A DNA stretch of 64,000 nucleotides from Glaciimonas sp. CA11.2 (GTDB lineage: Bacteria; Pseudomonadota; Gammaproteobacteria; Burkholderiales; Burkholderiaceae_D), in assembly GCF_034314045.1 (NCBI RefSeq), contig NZ_JAVIWL010000001.1, forward strand, positions 3,038,001-3,102,000. The letters are read 5' to 3'. Position numbers and translations under genes: made by a program. A model generated the notes under the pieces. The model saw only the letters and a program-made list of their open reading frames with translations, ran no database searches and had not been told where the DNA came from. Shown here piece by piece: positions 17,988 through 28,741 of this stretch (position 1 is its first letter; each line of letters opens with the position of its first letter).

Positions 17988-19166
17988 ATGAAAAAAATCG
18001 ACACACTTGGGTTGCAACATGGTTGCACCGGTATTGTTTTTCTGTGTTTTTCTTTATTCACTCAGATTGCCTTCGCGCAGATAAAAATCGGCGTCGATCT
18101 CGCCTTAACGGGCCCAGCGGCTGCGATAGGTGCGCCCACTAAAAACACCGTCCTATTGTGGCCAAAGCAGATTGGCGGGCAACGCGTCGAGTACATTATT
18201 CTCGATGATGGTTCCGATCCGAGTAACGCGGTACGTAATGCGCATAAACTCATTAGCGAAGATAAAGTTGATTTGATCGTTGGCCCGAATACCACGCCGA
18301 ATGCGTTAGCTTTGCTGGATGTCATCGCTGAGGGCGAAACGCCGATGATTGCATTGGCGGCGTCCGCGTCAATAGTTTCGCCTCTGGATGCCAAGCGGGC
18401 GTGGGCGTTCAAAATGCCACAAAATGACTCGCATATGGCGACGATACTGACACAGCACATGGCCGACAATCACATTAAGACAGTCGCTTTTATCGGATTT
18501 GCGGATGCTTACGGCGATAGTTGGTGGCGTGAATTTTCAAGGCTGGCAGAGCTGCGGAAGATAAAGATTGTTGCCAGTGAGCGTTACAATCGGACTGATA
18601 CGAGTGTCGTTGGACAGACACTTAAAATTATGTCGGCCCAGCCTGATGCAGTGTTGATTGCGGCAGCGGCCACGCCTGCAGTGTTGCCACAAAGAACGTT
18701 GGTCGATCGTGGCTATAAAGGACGCATCTATCAGACTCACGGTATTGCTACGCTTGATTTTCTAAGAGTCGGTGGCAAGGATGTTGAGGGGACTTTTTTC
18801 CCAACCGGACCCGCAGTGGTCGCCAGACAATTGCCGAATAGCAATCCCGTCAAGAAGACAGCATTAGACTTTACGACTCGCTATGAAGCGGCGTATGGTC
18901 CAGATACCATGACCCAGTTTGCCGCCGATGCTTGGGGCGCGTATATGTTAATTGCGAACGCGATACCGCAAGCATTGACCAAAGCCAAACCCGGTACTAA
19001 ACAATTTCGAGCTGCGCTCCGTGATGCGTTGGAGCAAACGCACAATCTGACCGTTCCGCAAGGTGTGATCAACATGAGCCCTATCGATCACGTTGGTCTT
19101 GATCAGCGCTCCCGAGTGATGGGGCGTATTGTGGGAAATAAATTCACTTATGCTTACGGAGGATGA
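17988..19166 (+). CDS. ABC-type branched-chain amino acid/amide substrate-binding protein
   Basis: Periplasmic binding protein of the Peripla_BP_6 (LivJ/UrtA/AmiC-like) family, 392 residues from the ATG at 17988. That start gives a clean signal peptide (MKKIDTLGLQHGC, then a hydrophobic core ending in AFAQ). The mature N-terminus IKIGVDLALTGPAAAIG is the family hallmark, followed by LIVGPNTTPN and FIGFADAYGDSWW. A frame open further upstream to 17892 would bury the signal peptide. No permease or ATPase gene is adjacent, so it is an orphan that probably shares a transporter encoded elsewhere. The ligand cannot be named. Confidence 0.85.
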   Translation: MKKIDTLGLQHGCTGIVFLCFSLFTQIAFAQIKIGVDLALTGPAAAIGAPTKNTVLLWPKQIGGQRVEYIILDDGSDPSNAVRNAHKLISEDKVDLIVGPNTTPNALALLDVIAEGETPMIALAASASIVSPLDAKRAWAFKMPQNDSHMATILTQHMADNHIKTVAFIGFADAYGDSWWREFSRLAELRKIKIVASERYNRTDTSVVGQTLKIMSAQPDAVLIAAAATPAVLPQRTLVDRGYKGRIYQTHGIATLDFLRVGGKDVEGTFFPTGPAVVARQLPNSNPVKKTALDFTTRYEAAYGPDTMTQFAADAWGAYMLIANAIPQALTKAKPGTKQFRAALRDALEQTHNLTVPQGVINMSPIDHVGLDQRSRVMGRIVGNKFTYAYGG

Positions 19167-19294
19167 GGGATGTGTTGTGGAGCCGATGATCCAATTTTTA
19201 TTAAAATATTAACTTAATGATCGAGCAATGTAGCACAACATTAAATGCAGGATTATTTACTTAGTGGACGTTGCCTGATGTTTTCTTTGTAAAA

Positions 19295-19323
19295 CCGGTG
19301 CAATGTCAGAACTATGGCACCGG
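19295..19323 (-). terminator. Terminator of panC
   Basis: On the minus strand CCGGTGC (19323-19317) pairs with GCACCGG (19301-19295) and is followed by TTTTAC. It lies just after the panC stop in the convergent gap with the solute-binding gene. Confidence 0.5.
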
Positions 19324-19345
19324 ATTGGTCTATCCCTCACGCCAA

Positions 19346-20254
<909 letters not shown>

Positions 20255-20330
20255 TTATTTGGGAGTTTTTCGTCGCCGATCGCGCTGCGGAATCACGCTT
20301 TAAGAATCGGCCGAAGTAAAAGAGTCATCA

Positions 20331-21182
20331 TCAGGACGGGGAATAAGCCAGACGCACGTAGATCGGTGCAAAGGGTTCGGCTTGCGTGATTTCGATCAAT
20401 GTTTCTTTGGCAAGTTCCAGCAGGGCGATGAAATTCACGACTAGTACGGGGACGCCGCGTGCGGGATCGAACAACTCGGCAAATTCGACGAATCTGGCGG
20501 ACTGCAAACGTCGTAAAATACCCGTCATGTGTTCGCGGACTGATAGTTCTTCGCGACTAATGATGTGATGTTGTGTAAGTTTGGCGCGTTTGATGACATC
20601 GGCCCAGGCGGATTGCAGATCGATGACAGCGACTTCTGGCCAGCGTGTGACGATGCTTTGTTCAATATAAATTTGGGTGCGGACAAAATCACGCCCCAAT
20701 TGCGGCAGCTCGTTGATTTCACGTGCCGCTAATTTCATTTGCTCGTATTCCAGCAAGCGACGCACTAACTCTGCCCGAGGATCTTCTGCCTCTTCGCTGT
20801 CGGTTTTTCTGGAAGGCAACAACATCCGCGATTTAATTTCAATCAGCATCGCCGCCATGAGCAGATATTCAGCGGCCAGTTCAAGGTTAGTAATGCGAAT
20901 CTGATCAACGTATTCCAGATATTGCAATGTAACTTGCGCCATCGGAATATCAAGAATATTGAAGTTTTGCTTGCGGATTAAGTAGAGCAACAGATCAAGC
21001 GGCCCTTCGAATGCTTCGAGAAAGACTTCCAGCGCATCCGGTGGAATGTATAAATCGCTCGGCATGCGAAATAGCGGTTCGCCATACAGACGTGCAAACG
21101 CGACACCGTCGACTACGTTCGGTGTCGAGTCTGGCTGTCCCTCAACGGTGATTTCAGCGGCGTCTGACGAATTCTGCGTCAT
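20331..21182 (-). CDS. scpA: ScpA, segregation and condensation protein A
   Basis: Kleisin subunit that bridges the SMC ATPase heads in chromosome condensation. The 283 residues include FEGPLDLLLYLIRKQNFNILDIPMAQ, cut here in two by its recognisable parts FEGPLDLLLYLI and DIPMAQVT near residues 52-80. YLLMAAMLIEIKSRMLLP near 105-122 follows. The C-terminal winged-helix region contains ELFDPARGVPVLVVNFIALLE. ScpB is not in the window. The N-terminal 30 residues are an acidic extension of uncertain relevance; a later start is possible. Confidence 0.93.
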   Translation of the reverse strand: MTQNSSDAAEITVEGQPDSTPNVVDGVAFARLYGEPLFRMPSDLYIPPDALEVFLEAFEGPLDLLLYLIRKQNFNILDIPMAQVTLQYLEYVDQIRITNLELAAEYLLMAAMLIEIKSRMLLPSRKTDSEEAEDPRAELVRRLLEYEQMKLAAREINELPQLGRDFVRTQIYIEQSIVTRWPEVAVIDLQSAWADVIKRAKLTQHHIISREELSVREHMTGILRRLQSARFVEFAELFDPARGVPVLVVNFIALLELAKETLIEITQAEPFAPIYVRLAYSPS

Positions 21183-21242
21183 AGTGATCTTTTGACACCT
21201 CTGTTAATCGTCTTATGTTTGCGGGAGAAAGCCGTCGCAATA

Positions 21243-21452
21243 TTAGTGTTCGTTTTGATAAACGTAGGGCTGTTGTGGAACGCGGGAGTCATTTGAGCGC
21301 AGTTGACTATCAAGATCGATAGGTGTTTTGTCCCATAAAAGTGCCCGACCGGCCAGTTGTTCTTGTTCCAATGCAGGGTTCTTTACCTTCAGTTCGCTGA
21401 TGAACTGGGTGATTTCGGACTGGTATCCAGAAAATTGCTTGGAAAATTTCAT
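21243..21452 (-). CDS. DUF3460 family small protein
   Basis: A 69-residue soluble protein beginning MKFSKQFSGYQSEITQFI, recognisable as DUF3460. The family is short and largely restricted to betaproteobacteria, often sitting between metG and scpA as here. The body is rich in Gln, Asp and Leu (EQEQLAGRALLWDKTPIDL) with a Pro/Gln/Tyr tail. There is no membrane segment. Function is unknown. Confidence 0.85.
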   Translation of the reverse strand: MKFSKQFSGYQSEITQFISELKVKNPALEQEQLAGRALLWDKTPIDLDSQLRSNDSRVPQQPYVYQNEH

Positions 21453-21661
21453 TATATTTACCTGTTTTACTTATTTAGAAGCACATAAAAGTTAAGCGCT
21501 ATTTTATGTCATTTCTTGTAGTGATGAATCGATAGTTGCTTTATGAATAACTTTTCTATTGTTCTATTATTTGTTACGGAAGTAGAATCAAAAAAACCAA
21601 TGTCGACCAGCGACTCTTTACGAATAGGCTGGCCGTCACATTTACTGCTATTTATAGGTTA

Positions 21662-23773
21662 TTAGCGAATCCGCATCCCCGGCGCAGCGCCTGGCCACGG
21701 AGTGAGAATATAAATACCTGGATTGGCTTTTTCATCCGCCGCTGAAGCCGCTAATACCATGCCTTCGGATATGCCGAATTTCATTTTGCGCGGTGCAAGA
21801 TTGGCAACCATGACGGTCATCTTGCCAACCAATTCCTCTGGCTTATAAACGGACTTGATGCCAGAGAATACATTCCGTAAGCGACCTTCACCGACGTCAA
21901 GTGTTAGTCGCAACAGTTTGTCGGATCCTTCAACGTGCTCACAGTTAACTATTTTAGCAATTCGTAAATCGATTTTAGTGAAGTCATCAATTTTGATTTC
22001 CGGTGCCAGTTCTTCGATAGCCACGTTATCTTCCGCGCCAGTAACTGGCGCCGCTTCAATGGCGAGTCCATCCACTTTGCCTTCTGGCGGTTCGAACAAA
22101 GCTTCCAGCATTTTAGGCTCAACCCGAGTCATCAAATGCGTGTAGGTATTGATTTGGTGACCATTACCAATCGGCAAATTAATATCACCCCACTGCAACG
22201 GCGCGATCTGCAAGAAGGCTTCGACTTGCTTCGCTAGTACCGGCAAGACGGGCTTTAAATAGATCGTCAATATTCGGAACGCTTCGAGAAGGCGGCTGCA
22301 GACTTCATGCAAGGCGGCTGACTTGCTCGGGTCTTTGGCTAGTTCCCAAGGCTTATTAACGTCGACGTAGGCGTTGATGATATCGGCCTGATCCATGATG
22401 GCGCGGAGTGCTTTGCCGTATTCGCGTCCTTCATACAGGTTTTTGATATCGGCGGAAACGGCGCGGAGATTTGCCAGAAACGGATCGCCATCGGTGGCCC
22501 AAAGCGTGCTGACCTTACCATCGAATTTTTTGGCAATGAAACCAGCTGCACGACTGGCGATATTGATGTATTTGCCAATCAAATCAGAGTTCACCCGGGC
22601 AACAAAATCATCTGGATTAAAATCAACGTCTTCGACTTTGGCGCTCAATTTGGCAGCGATGTAATAACGCAACCACTCTGGGTTCATGCCGATGTCGAGA
22701 TAGCGCAATGGCGAGATACCCGTGCCACGGGACTTCGACATCTTTTCACCGCTAACAGTGATAAAACCGTGCACGAAGATGTTATTCGGCACTTTGCGCC
22801 CGGCAAACTTGAGCATTGCTGGCCAGAACAACGTGTGGAAATATGTAATGTCTTTACCAATAAAGTGGTATTGCTCAGTGCTAGGATCAGCCATGAAGGC
22901 ATCAAAGTCACGACCGGTTTTGTCGAAATAATTTTTGAGTGATGCCAGATAGCCAATTGGCGCGTCCAGCCAGACATAAAAATACTTGCCCGGTGCATCA
23001 GGAATTTCAATACCAAAGTACGGCGCATCGCGGCTGATGTCCCAGTCACCCAGACCACCGTCGCCCTCTAACCATTCTTTGGCCTTGTTGGCGACTTCAG
23101 GTTGCAGACGATTGTCTTCGAGCGCCCATTGGCGCAAGAAGTCTACGCAACGTTGATCTGACAGTTTGAAGAAGAAATGTTCTGACGATTTCATGATCGG
23201 GGTGGCGCCCGACAATGTGGAGTACGGATTCTTTAGATCGGTGGGCGCATACACGGCGCTGCAATTTTCGCAAGAGTCGCCGTATTGGTCTTTGGTGCCG
23301 CATTTTGGACACTCGCCCTTAATGTAGCGGTCCGGCAAGAACATATTTTTGACCGGATCGAAAAATTGTTCGATGGTCTTGGTTGTGACCAGTTCGGCAT
23401 CGTCGCGCAGGCTGCGATAGATTTCTTGCGACAAGGCGTGATTTTCAGGGCCGTCAGTCGAATGCCAATTGTCAAACGCGATATGGAACCCGTCCAGATA
23501 CTCTTTGCGACCGGCCGCAATATTGGCGACAAATTGTTGCGGCGTGATCCCGGCTTTTTCAGCGGCGATCATGATTGGTGCGCCATGGGCATCGTCGGCA
23601 CCGACAAAATGTACCTCATTGCCCAGCATTCGTTGGAACCGTACCCAGATATCGGCCTGGATGTATTCCATGATGTGGCCGATGTGGAATGCGCCGTTGG
23701 CGTAGGGCAGGGCGGTCGTAACGAATAGCTTGCGCGGAGGTTGCAAAGGTGAAGTGCTCAAATTGGTGCTCAT
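21662..23773 (-). CDS. metG: MetG, methionyl-tRNA synthetase
   Basis: Charges tRNA-Met with methionine; 703 residues, the long dimeric form. Class I signature FHIGH is near residue 31 and KMSKS near 348. A zinc-knuckle insert with CPKCG and CENC is near 155-175. The C-terminal EMAP-II/Trbp111 tRNA-binding domain ([14 protein letters not shown] onward, about residues 595-703) also serves dimerisation. It is divergent from apbC across a 209-bp gap and heads the scpA/panC run. Confidence 0.97.
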   Translation of the reverse strand: MSTNLSTSPLQPPRKLFVTTALPYANGAFHIGHIMEYIQADIWVRFQRMLGNEVHFVGADDAHGAPIMIAAEKAGITPQQFVANIAAGRKEYLDGFHIAFDNWHSTDGPENHALSQEIYRSLRDDAELVTTKTIEQFFDPVKNMFLPDRYIKGECPKCGTKDQYGDSCENCSAVYAPTDLKNPYSTLSGATPIMKSSEHFFFKLSDQRCVDFLRQWALEDNRLQPEVANKAKEWLEGDGGLGDWDISRDAPYFGIEIPDAPGKYFYVWLDAPIGYLASLKNYFDKTGRDFDAFMADPSTEQYHFIGKDITYFHTLFWPAMLKFAGRKVPNNIFVHGFITVSGEKMSKSRGTGISPLRYLDIGMNPEWLRYYIAAKLSAKVEDVDFNPDDFVARVNSDLIGKYINIASRAAGFIAKKFDGKVSTLWATDGDPFLANLRAVSADIKNLYEGREYGKALRAIMDQADIINAYVDVNKPWELAKDPSKSAALHEVCSRLLEAFRILTIYLKPVLPVLAKQVEAFLQIAPLQWGDINLPIGNGHQINTYTHLMTRVEPKMLEALFEPPEGKVDGLAIEAAPVTGAEDNVAIEELAPEIKIDDFTKIDLRIAKIVNCEHVEGSDKLLRLTLDVGEGRLRNVFSGIKSVYKPEELVGKMTVMVANLAPRKMKFGISEGMVLAASAADEKANPGIYILTPWPGAAPGMRIR

Positions 23774-23982
23774 TTAGCGATGCTGGTTTAAGTAAAACAG
23801 TGATTTTAGCAGTGCCAGCGCCTATCTCGTGCAAAGTAGGGCATCGTTACACCTTCCGGTGTGCCATTGTTGTTATTTGGAAAACTTTAGTGTGACCGAG
23901 TTTTCTGTCCGATTTTGGCATCTGATCTGCGCCGATCAGACGATTTAGTTTAGACTTGGCGCAATCATATAGAGGAGAAATA

Positions 23983-25065
23983 ATGAGCGTCACGATTGAA
24001 GCGGTTAAGACCGCATTGTCCAATGTTATTGACCCTAACACCGGCAAGGATTTGATTTCCAGCAAATGTATAAAAAATATTCAGTTAGACGGCGCGAATG
24101 TTGCGTTTGATGTCGAACTGGGTTATCCAGCGAAAAGTCAATTTAGTTTGATTCGTAGTGCCGCAATTGCTGCGCTTAGCGGTATCGCGGGCAATGTCAG
24201 TGCGAATGTCTACTCAAAAATTCAAGCGCATTCGGTGCAGCGTGGTATCAAGTTGATGTCTAACGTCAAGAACATCATCGCCGTCGCTTCGGGCAAAGGC
24301 GGCGTCGGCAAATCAACAACAGCGGTAAACCTCGCGTTGGCCTTGGCCGCGGAGGGTGCACAAGTCGGTATTTTGGATGCGGATATTTATGGTCCGTCGC
24401 TGCCGATGATGATGGGTATCAGTGGTCGCCCTGAAACCAAGGACGGCAAAACGATGGAGCCGATGGAGAATCACGGCTTACAGGTTTCCAGCATCGGTTT
24501 TATGGTGGATCAGGATGAGCCGATGGTGTGGCGTGGTCCGATCGTCACCCAAGCGCTACAACAGTTGCTGGACCAAACCAACTGGCGCGATCTGGATTAT
24601 CTGATTGTTGATATGCCGCCGGGAACTGGTGATATTCAATTAACGTTGTCACAAAAAGTTCCGGTCACCGGCGCAGTCATCGTTACAACTCCGCAAGACA
24701 TTGCGTTGCTGGATGCGCGCAAGGGCTTGAAAATGTTTGAAAAAGTCGGCGTTCCAATTCTCGGTATTGTAGAGAATATGAGTACGCATATCTGCTCAAA
24801 TTGCGGTCATGCTGAAGCCATCTTTGGGGCTGGAGGTGGCGAAAAAATGTGCAGCGAATACGGTGTTGATTTTCTGGGTGCGCTGCCGCTGACGATGTCG
24901 ATTCGTGAGCAGACGGACTCTGGCAAGCCGACAGTGATTGCAGAGCCCGATGGGCCGATAGCGCATATCTACAAAGAGATTGCGCGGAAGGTGGCAATCA
25001 AGGTGGCGGAGAAGGCTAAAGATATGTCGAGCAAGTTTCCGACAATTGTGATCAAGAACGATTGA
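23983..25065 (+). CDS. apbC: ApbC/Mrp iron-sulfur cluster carrier ATPase
   Basis: P-loop NTPase that carries [4Fe-4S] clusters to apoproteins. The ATG at 23983 is preceded by GAGGAGA, giving 360 residues. The N-terminal DUF59/MIP18 domain (residues 1-80) leads to the deviant Walker A SGKGGVGKSTTAVNLA near 105-120. Walker B is YLIVDMPPGTGD. The cluster-bridging CxxC is in HICSNCG near residue 270. It is transcribed away from metG, as is common in Burkholderiales, and is followed by a strong stem-loop. Confidence 0.95.
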   Translation: MSVTIEAVKTALSNVIDPNTGKDLISSKCIKNIQLDGANVAFDVELGYPAKSQFSLIRSAAIAALSGIAGNVSANVYSKIQAHSVQRGIKLMSNVKNIIAVASGKGGVGKSTTAVNLALALAAEGAQVGILDADIYGPSLPMMMGISGRPETKDGKTMEPMENHGLQVSSIGFMVDQDEPMVWRGPIVTQALQQLLDQTNWRDLDYLIVDMPPGTGDIQLTLSQKVPVTGAVIVTTPQDIALLDARKGLKMFEKVGVPILGIVENMSTHICSNCGHAEAIFGAGGGEKMCSEYGVDFLGALPLTMSIREQTDSGKPTVIAEPDGPIAHIYKEIARKVAIKVAEKAKDMSSKFPTIVIKND

Positions 25066-25083
25066 TCGCAGTATGGTAACGCA

Positions 25084-25119
25084 GAGCGTGTCAGGTCAAT
25101 TGGACTGGCTGACACGCTC
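25084..25119 (+). terminator. Stem-loop after apbC
   Basis: GAGCGTGTCAG (25084-25094) and CTGACACGCTC (25109-25119) form a perfect 11-bp stem with a 14-nt loop shortly after the apbC stop. No T-tract follows, so it may be an RNA-stabilising 3' end or a weak terminator. Confidence 0.5.
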
Positions 25120-25200
25120 AGATGCTATGATCCTTTGGCTGGTTCCAATTGGCTGGCTCGCTTAACGAGCCGTTCGTTCTCATTGAAAAAGGGTCATACG

Positions 25201-25608
25201 ATGAAATCACGATTATTTACCGTACTTTTTAGCGTTTCGATGTTGGCCGCAGGTTTTATGCCGCAAATGGCACACGCTGCGTCTGTTAATTTTGTGTCAC
25301 CCGCCGATGGTGCAGTGCTCACCAGCCCCTTCCCTGTCAAGTTTAGTGTCACGGGAATGGAGATTAAACCAGCGGGTGATATGACGCCAAGTACAGGGCA
25401 TCATCATCTATTGATCAACCAAGGGCCAATTAAGGCGGGAGAGGTAATTCCTGCTGATGCGCAGCATCTGCATTTTGGCAAGGGCCAGACTGAGACGATG
25501 GTTACTCTGCCACCGGGCAAGTACAGTTTGACGATGCAACTCGGTAACGGCTTACATCAGTCGTATGGTCCCGAATTAAGCAAAACAATTAACGTCACCG
25601 TTAAATAA
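25201..25608 (+). CDS. DUF4399 secreted protein
   Basis: A 135-residue exported protein. Signal peptide MKSRLFTVLFSVSMLAAG then a hydrophobic core ending in AHA, cleaved near residue 27. The mature part is a beta-rich DUF4399 domain with VNFVSPADGAVLTSPF, TGHHHLLIN, HLHFGKGQTET and LPPGKYSLTMQLGNGLH, a conserved His-rich pattern that could bind metal. Start chosen at the ATG after AAAGGGTC, as the upstream in-frame extension lacks sense. It stands between apbC and gltX without an evident partner. Function unknown. Confidence 0.85.
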   Translation: MKSRLFTVLFSVSMLAAGFMPQMAHAASVNFVSPADGAVLTSPFPVKFSVTGMEIKPAGDMTPSTGHHHLLINQGPIKAGEVIPADAQHLHFGKGQTETMVTLPPGKYSLTMQLGNGLHQSYGPELSKTINVTVK

Positions 25609-25747
25609 ACCCTTTGCGTTGCCCGGACTAGCACAGCAAGTGATCAAGGGCGCAATCGGCGCAGATGTTCCCTCTGCCGGTGCAACGCGGTAAAATGTGG
25701 TTTTCATTGATAGCGGCTTTGGCAATCCAAGGCCGTTTTTATTTATC

Positions 25748-27205
25748 ATGACCGCCACTACTTCAGCAGTAACTCCTCCTTTATCTCCTGTTCGCACCCG
25801 ATTTGCGCCAAGTCCAACCGGCTATTTGCATTTGGGTGGTGCGCGCACAGCATTGTTTTCCTGGGCTTACGCTCGTCACTTTGGCGGTACGTTTGTATTG
25901 CGCGTCGAAGATACCGATCTTGAGCGTTCAACGCCGGAAGCGGTGGAGGCCATCATCGAAGGGATGCAATGGCTTGGTCTTGAGCACGACGAAGGTCCCT
26001 TTTTTCAGATGCAGCGCATGGACCGTTATCGTGAAGTGATTGCACAAATGCTGGCTGACGGCAGCGTCTACTATTGCTATTCGTCGCCTGAAGAAGTCGA
26101 AGCCATGCGCGAAAAAATGCGCGCTGCGGGTGAGAAGCCGCGCTACGACGGAACCTGGCGCCCAGAACCGGGCAAGACTTTGCCTGCGATTCCTGCTGAT
26201 CGTACGCCGGTCGTGCGCTTCAAAAATCCTCTGGATGGTGACGTGAGTTGGGATGATGTCATCAAAGGCACGATTACCATTTCCAATCGTGAGATGGATG
26301 ACCTCGTTATCGCTCGGCCTGATGGCACGCCGACTTACAATTTTTGCGTGGTAGTTGATGACTGGGATATGAAGATTACGCATGTCATCCGTGGTGACGA
26401 CCATGTAAATAACACACCGCGCCAAATTAATATTTTGAAAGCACTCGGCGCGACTTTGCCTTTGTACGGTCACGTGCCGATGATTCTTGGCGCGGATGGC
26501 GAAAAGCTCTCTAAGCGCCATGGCGCCGTGAGCGTGATGGATTATCCGGCGCAAGGTTATCTGCCGGAGGCGATGCTGAATTATCTGGCGCGTCTGGGTT
26601 GGAGCCATGGTAACGAAGAAGTGTTCTCGATTGCGCAGTTTTGTGAGTGGTTCGACTTGGATCATCTATCGAAATCGCCAGCACAGTTCAATCCGGAAAA
26701 GCTGGCTTGGGTGAACAATCACTACATTAAGTTAGCAGACAATAACCGCTTGGCTGAATTGGTACGGCCATTGATGGAAAAAAATGGTGCCGATTTCTCA
26801 GATAGCGCTGACGGGTTATTCAAAGCACCGGATCTGGCAAAAGTCATCGGCCTGATGAAAGAGCGCGCCAACACCACGCATGAGATAGCCACGGCTGCGA
26901 TGCTGTTTTATCGTCAGCCTGCGCCAGATGCAGCATTACTTGACCAGCATTTCAACGCTGTCGCAGCGACTATTAAGCCAGCACTGGCCGATTTCGCTGA
27001 GCGCTGCAAAACGGTTGAGTGGAATAAAGCGGCATTGGCCCCGATGATTAAGGAAGTGTTGGCAGCGCATGCGCTGAAAATGCCTCAAATTGCGATGCCA
27101 ATGCGCTTGATGCTGACCGGTCAGTTACAGACACCGGCGATCGATTTGGTGCTGGAATTGTTTGGTCGCGAAACTGTATTAAACCGCCTACAGAAATATC
27201 TTTGA
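25748..27205 (+). CDS. gltX: GltX, glutamyl-tRNA synthetase
   Basis: Charges tRNA-Glu; 485 residues from the ATG at 25748. Class I motif [20 protein letters not shown] near residues 17-36 contains the HIGH-equivalent HLGG. KLSKRHG near 255 is the KMSKS loop. The C-terminal anticodon-binding helical domain ends NRLQKYL. The zinc-binding cysteine cluster of some homologues is absent, as in many discriminating enzymes. Two tRNA-Glu genes follow within 500 bp, so enzyme and substrate genes are neighbours. Confidence 0.96.
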   Translation: MTATTSAVTPPLSPVRTRFAPSPTGYLHLGGARTALFSWAYARHFGGTFVLRVEDTDLERSTPEAVEAIIEGMQWLGLEHDEGPFFQMQRMDRYREVIAQMLADGSVYYCYSSPEEVEAMREKMRAAGEKPRYDGTWRPEPGKTLPAIPADRTPVVRFKNPLDGDVSWDDVIKGTITISNREMDDLVIARPDGTPTYNFCVVVDDWDMKITHVIRGDDHVNNTPRQINILKALGATLPLYGHVPMILGADGEKLSKRHGAVSVMDYPAQGYLPEAMLNYLARLGWSHGNEEVFSIAQFCEWFDLDHLSKSPAQFNPEKLAWVNNHYIKLADNNRLAELVRPLMEKNGADFSDSADGLFKAPDLAKVIGLMKERANTTHEIATAAMLFYRQPAPDAALLDQHFNAVAATIKPALADFAERCKTVEWNKAALAPMIKEVLAAHALKMPQIAMPMRLMLTGQLQTPAIDLVLELFGRETVLNRLQKYL

Positions 27206-27223
27206 TAAATCTTCAAAACGGGA

Positions 27224-27253
27224 TTGTCAGGGAGGTCATTACTTTGCTATAAT
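27224..27253 (+). promoter_or_regulatory. Sigma-70 type promoter of the tRNA cluster
   Basis: TTGTCA (27224-27229) and a perfect TATAAT (27248-27253) are separated by 18 bp. They lie 15 bp before the 5' end of tRNA-Ala, where a stable-RNA promoter is expected. Confidence 0.75.
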
Positions 27254-27268
27254 TTCGCTTCTTCGCAA

Positions 27269-27344
<76 letters not shown>

Positions 27345-27413
27345 GCGTAAGCAGGTGGAGTAAAAAAGAGTAAAGTAGTAAAGTAATACCACTAGCAGTA
27401 CGGACAGATTATT

Positions 27414-27489
27414 GTCCCCATCGTCTAGAGGCCTAGGACATCACCCTTTCACGGTGAGTACAGGGGTTCGAATCCCCTTGGGGACACCA
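27414..27489 (+). tRNA. tRNA-Glu (TTC), copy 1
   Basis: A 76-nt gene beginning GTCCCCATCGTCTAGAGGCC, with anticodon loop CTTTCAC (anticodon TTC), T arm GGTTCGAATCC and encoded CCA. It is followed within 4 nt by a strong intrinsic terminator. It is identical in its mature part to the second copy. Confidence 0.95.
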
Positions 27490-27492
27490 GAT

Positions 27493-27527
27493 AAAAAAGT
27501 CGCATCTGCGTGATGCGACTTTTTTTA
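27493..27527 (+). terminator. Intrinsic terminator after tRNA-Glu copy 1
   Basis: AAAAAAGTCGCATC (27493-27506) pairs with GATGCGACTTTTTT (27512-27525) around the loop TGCGT, and a run of seven T follows the G+C core. Confidence 0.9.
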
Positions 27528-27635
27528 TTAAGACCGAATAGGTCGAGCATTGCAGAATTAGTGTAAATTGTAAGCGAAGCAAGGCCACGCGAGCAAAGCT
27601 GTGTGTGTACAGCAAAGTAGTAAGGACAGATTTCT

Positions 27636-27711
27636 GTCCCCATCGTCTAGAGGCCTAGGACATCACCCTTTCACGGTGAGTACAGGGGTTCGAATCCCCT
27701 TGGGGACACCA
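27636..27711 (+). tRNA. tRNA-Glu (TTC), copy 2
   Basis: The same 76-nt sequence as copy 1, with anticodon TTC and encoded CCA. The 5' flank also repeats (GGACAGATT just before the gene), showing that the duplication included flanking DNA. It must have its own promoter or read through the first terminator; no clear promoter was found in the 110-bp gap. Confidence 0.95.
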
Positions 27712-27715
27712 AGAT

Positions 27716-27747
27716 AAAAAGCCCGCATCGGTTGATGCGGGCTTTTT
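27716..27747 (+). terminator. Intrinsic terminator after tRNA-Glu copy 2
   Basis: AAAAAGCCCGCATC (27716-27729) pairs with GATGCGGGCTTTTT (27734-27747) around the loop GGTT, ending in a T run. The stem differs from the first terminator by compensating bases but has the same architecture. Confidence 0.92.
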
Positions 27748-27932
27748 GCATTGTTGGAAATATCACCGTATATCGATCATTAATAAAAAATCACTAAATA
27801 AACACTCTCTACAGATAGATTTTAAGAGTGTGATCAAAGATATAATTATATTGTTGTATTAAATCCACAATAGTGGTGTGATGATAGATATTGTTTTTGA
27901 ATGATCTGCATCAACTTTAAAAGTTCACATTT

Positions 27933-28256
27933 TCATTCCATATCAGAATCAGCACGTTGGCGTGCTAACACGCGATGCGCACGTTGCATATCGCTCGCTA
28001 AATTGCTCTTCGCCTCATTACGACAAGCAGCCAGTTCCCTATTGCGTAAACTACGGCACTCATTTAGTGACTGTTGATAAGCCGCGTTGGCTTCCTTTGT
28101 CATGTTATTGAAGCGCGCACGCGGGGACATGTCCTCGCTATGCCAGCGAGGCGGGTCTTTCATTTGTACATTTTCTTCGGCGGCGAAAGCGTGCATCGCG
28201 TAACTTCCAGTCGCTATCAGAGCGGTTAGGAAAGCAGCGTGAATTTTGCGGTGCAT
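27933..28256 (-). CDS. Small secreted hypothetical protein
   Basis: A 107-residue protein from the ATG at 28256, with an AAGGAG ribosome site 8 nt upstream. Signal peptide MHRKIHAAFLTALIATGSYA and onward to AFAAEE, cleaved near residue 26. The mature part is charged and helical, with two cysteines in NECRSLRNRELAACRNEAKSN that could form a disulfide, and an Arg-rich HRVLARQRADSDME tail. No family was recognised. It is one of several small envelope-type genes on this strand. Confidence 0.75.
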   Translation of the reverse strand: MHRKIHAAFLTALIATGSYAMHAFAAEENVQMKDPPRWHSEDMSPRARFNNMTKEANAAYQQSLNECRSLRNRELAACRNEAKSNLASDMQRAHRVLARQRADSDME

Positions 28257-28450
28257 GGTTATTACTCCTTGCTGCGGTAATGTTGCTGCGCAGCGGTTTA
28301 TGAGATGCAAGAAAAGTGGTTCAACTTAGCTTGAGTCCACCGATAAACATTTGTCTTAGGTGAGAGTTTTGTTGCGGCATAGTGCTATTGTCTAAAGAGT
28401 CATTACCCATTAGGGTCACAATGCACGTCAGGCTTATGTTAAGCGTGACC

Positions 28451-28603
28451 TTACAGCCGTCCGGTGAGCAATAACACAATGAGCACGATGACGATGACGC
28501 CTGTGATGCCACTTGGTCCATAGCCCCAACTGCGGCTATGCGACCAGGTTGGTAGCGCGCCCACCAGTAATAGAATCAAAATAATTAGAAGGATCGTTCC
28601 CAT
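28451..28603 (-). CDS. DUF3309 family membrane peptide, 50 residues
   Basis: A 50-codon gene encoding a two-helix membrane peptide: N-terminal MGTILLIILILLLVGALP, a central WSHSRSWGYGPSG loop, and a second hydrophobic helix ending LLLTGRL. This is the DUF3309 pattern, widespread in proteobacteria and often near stress or general-stress genes. A GAGGAGT ribosome site precedes the ATG. Function unknown. Confidence 0.85.
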   Translation of the reverse strand: MGTILLIILILLLVGALPTWSHSRSWGYGPSGITGVIVIVLIVLLLTGRL

Positions 28604-28741
28604 GCTTTACTCCTCTTTGGTTAGTTGTTGCAAAAAAAGATGTAACGCCAAGCATGTGATGCAGCTTCGACCTGTTTTTTAAACTTGCGGACAAGTCGAT
28701 TTTGTCGGATGTGATTGTGTCTATCCTTTTAGCGCAATCGA

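Noticed and set aside
28321..28521. 66-residue minus-strand open frame
   Set aside because: Overlaps the DUF3309 gene in another frame; its composition is not protein-like.
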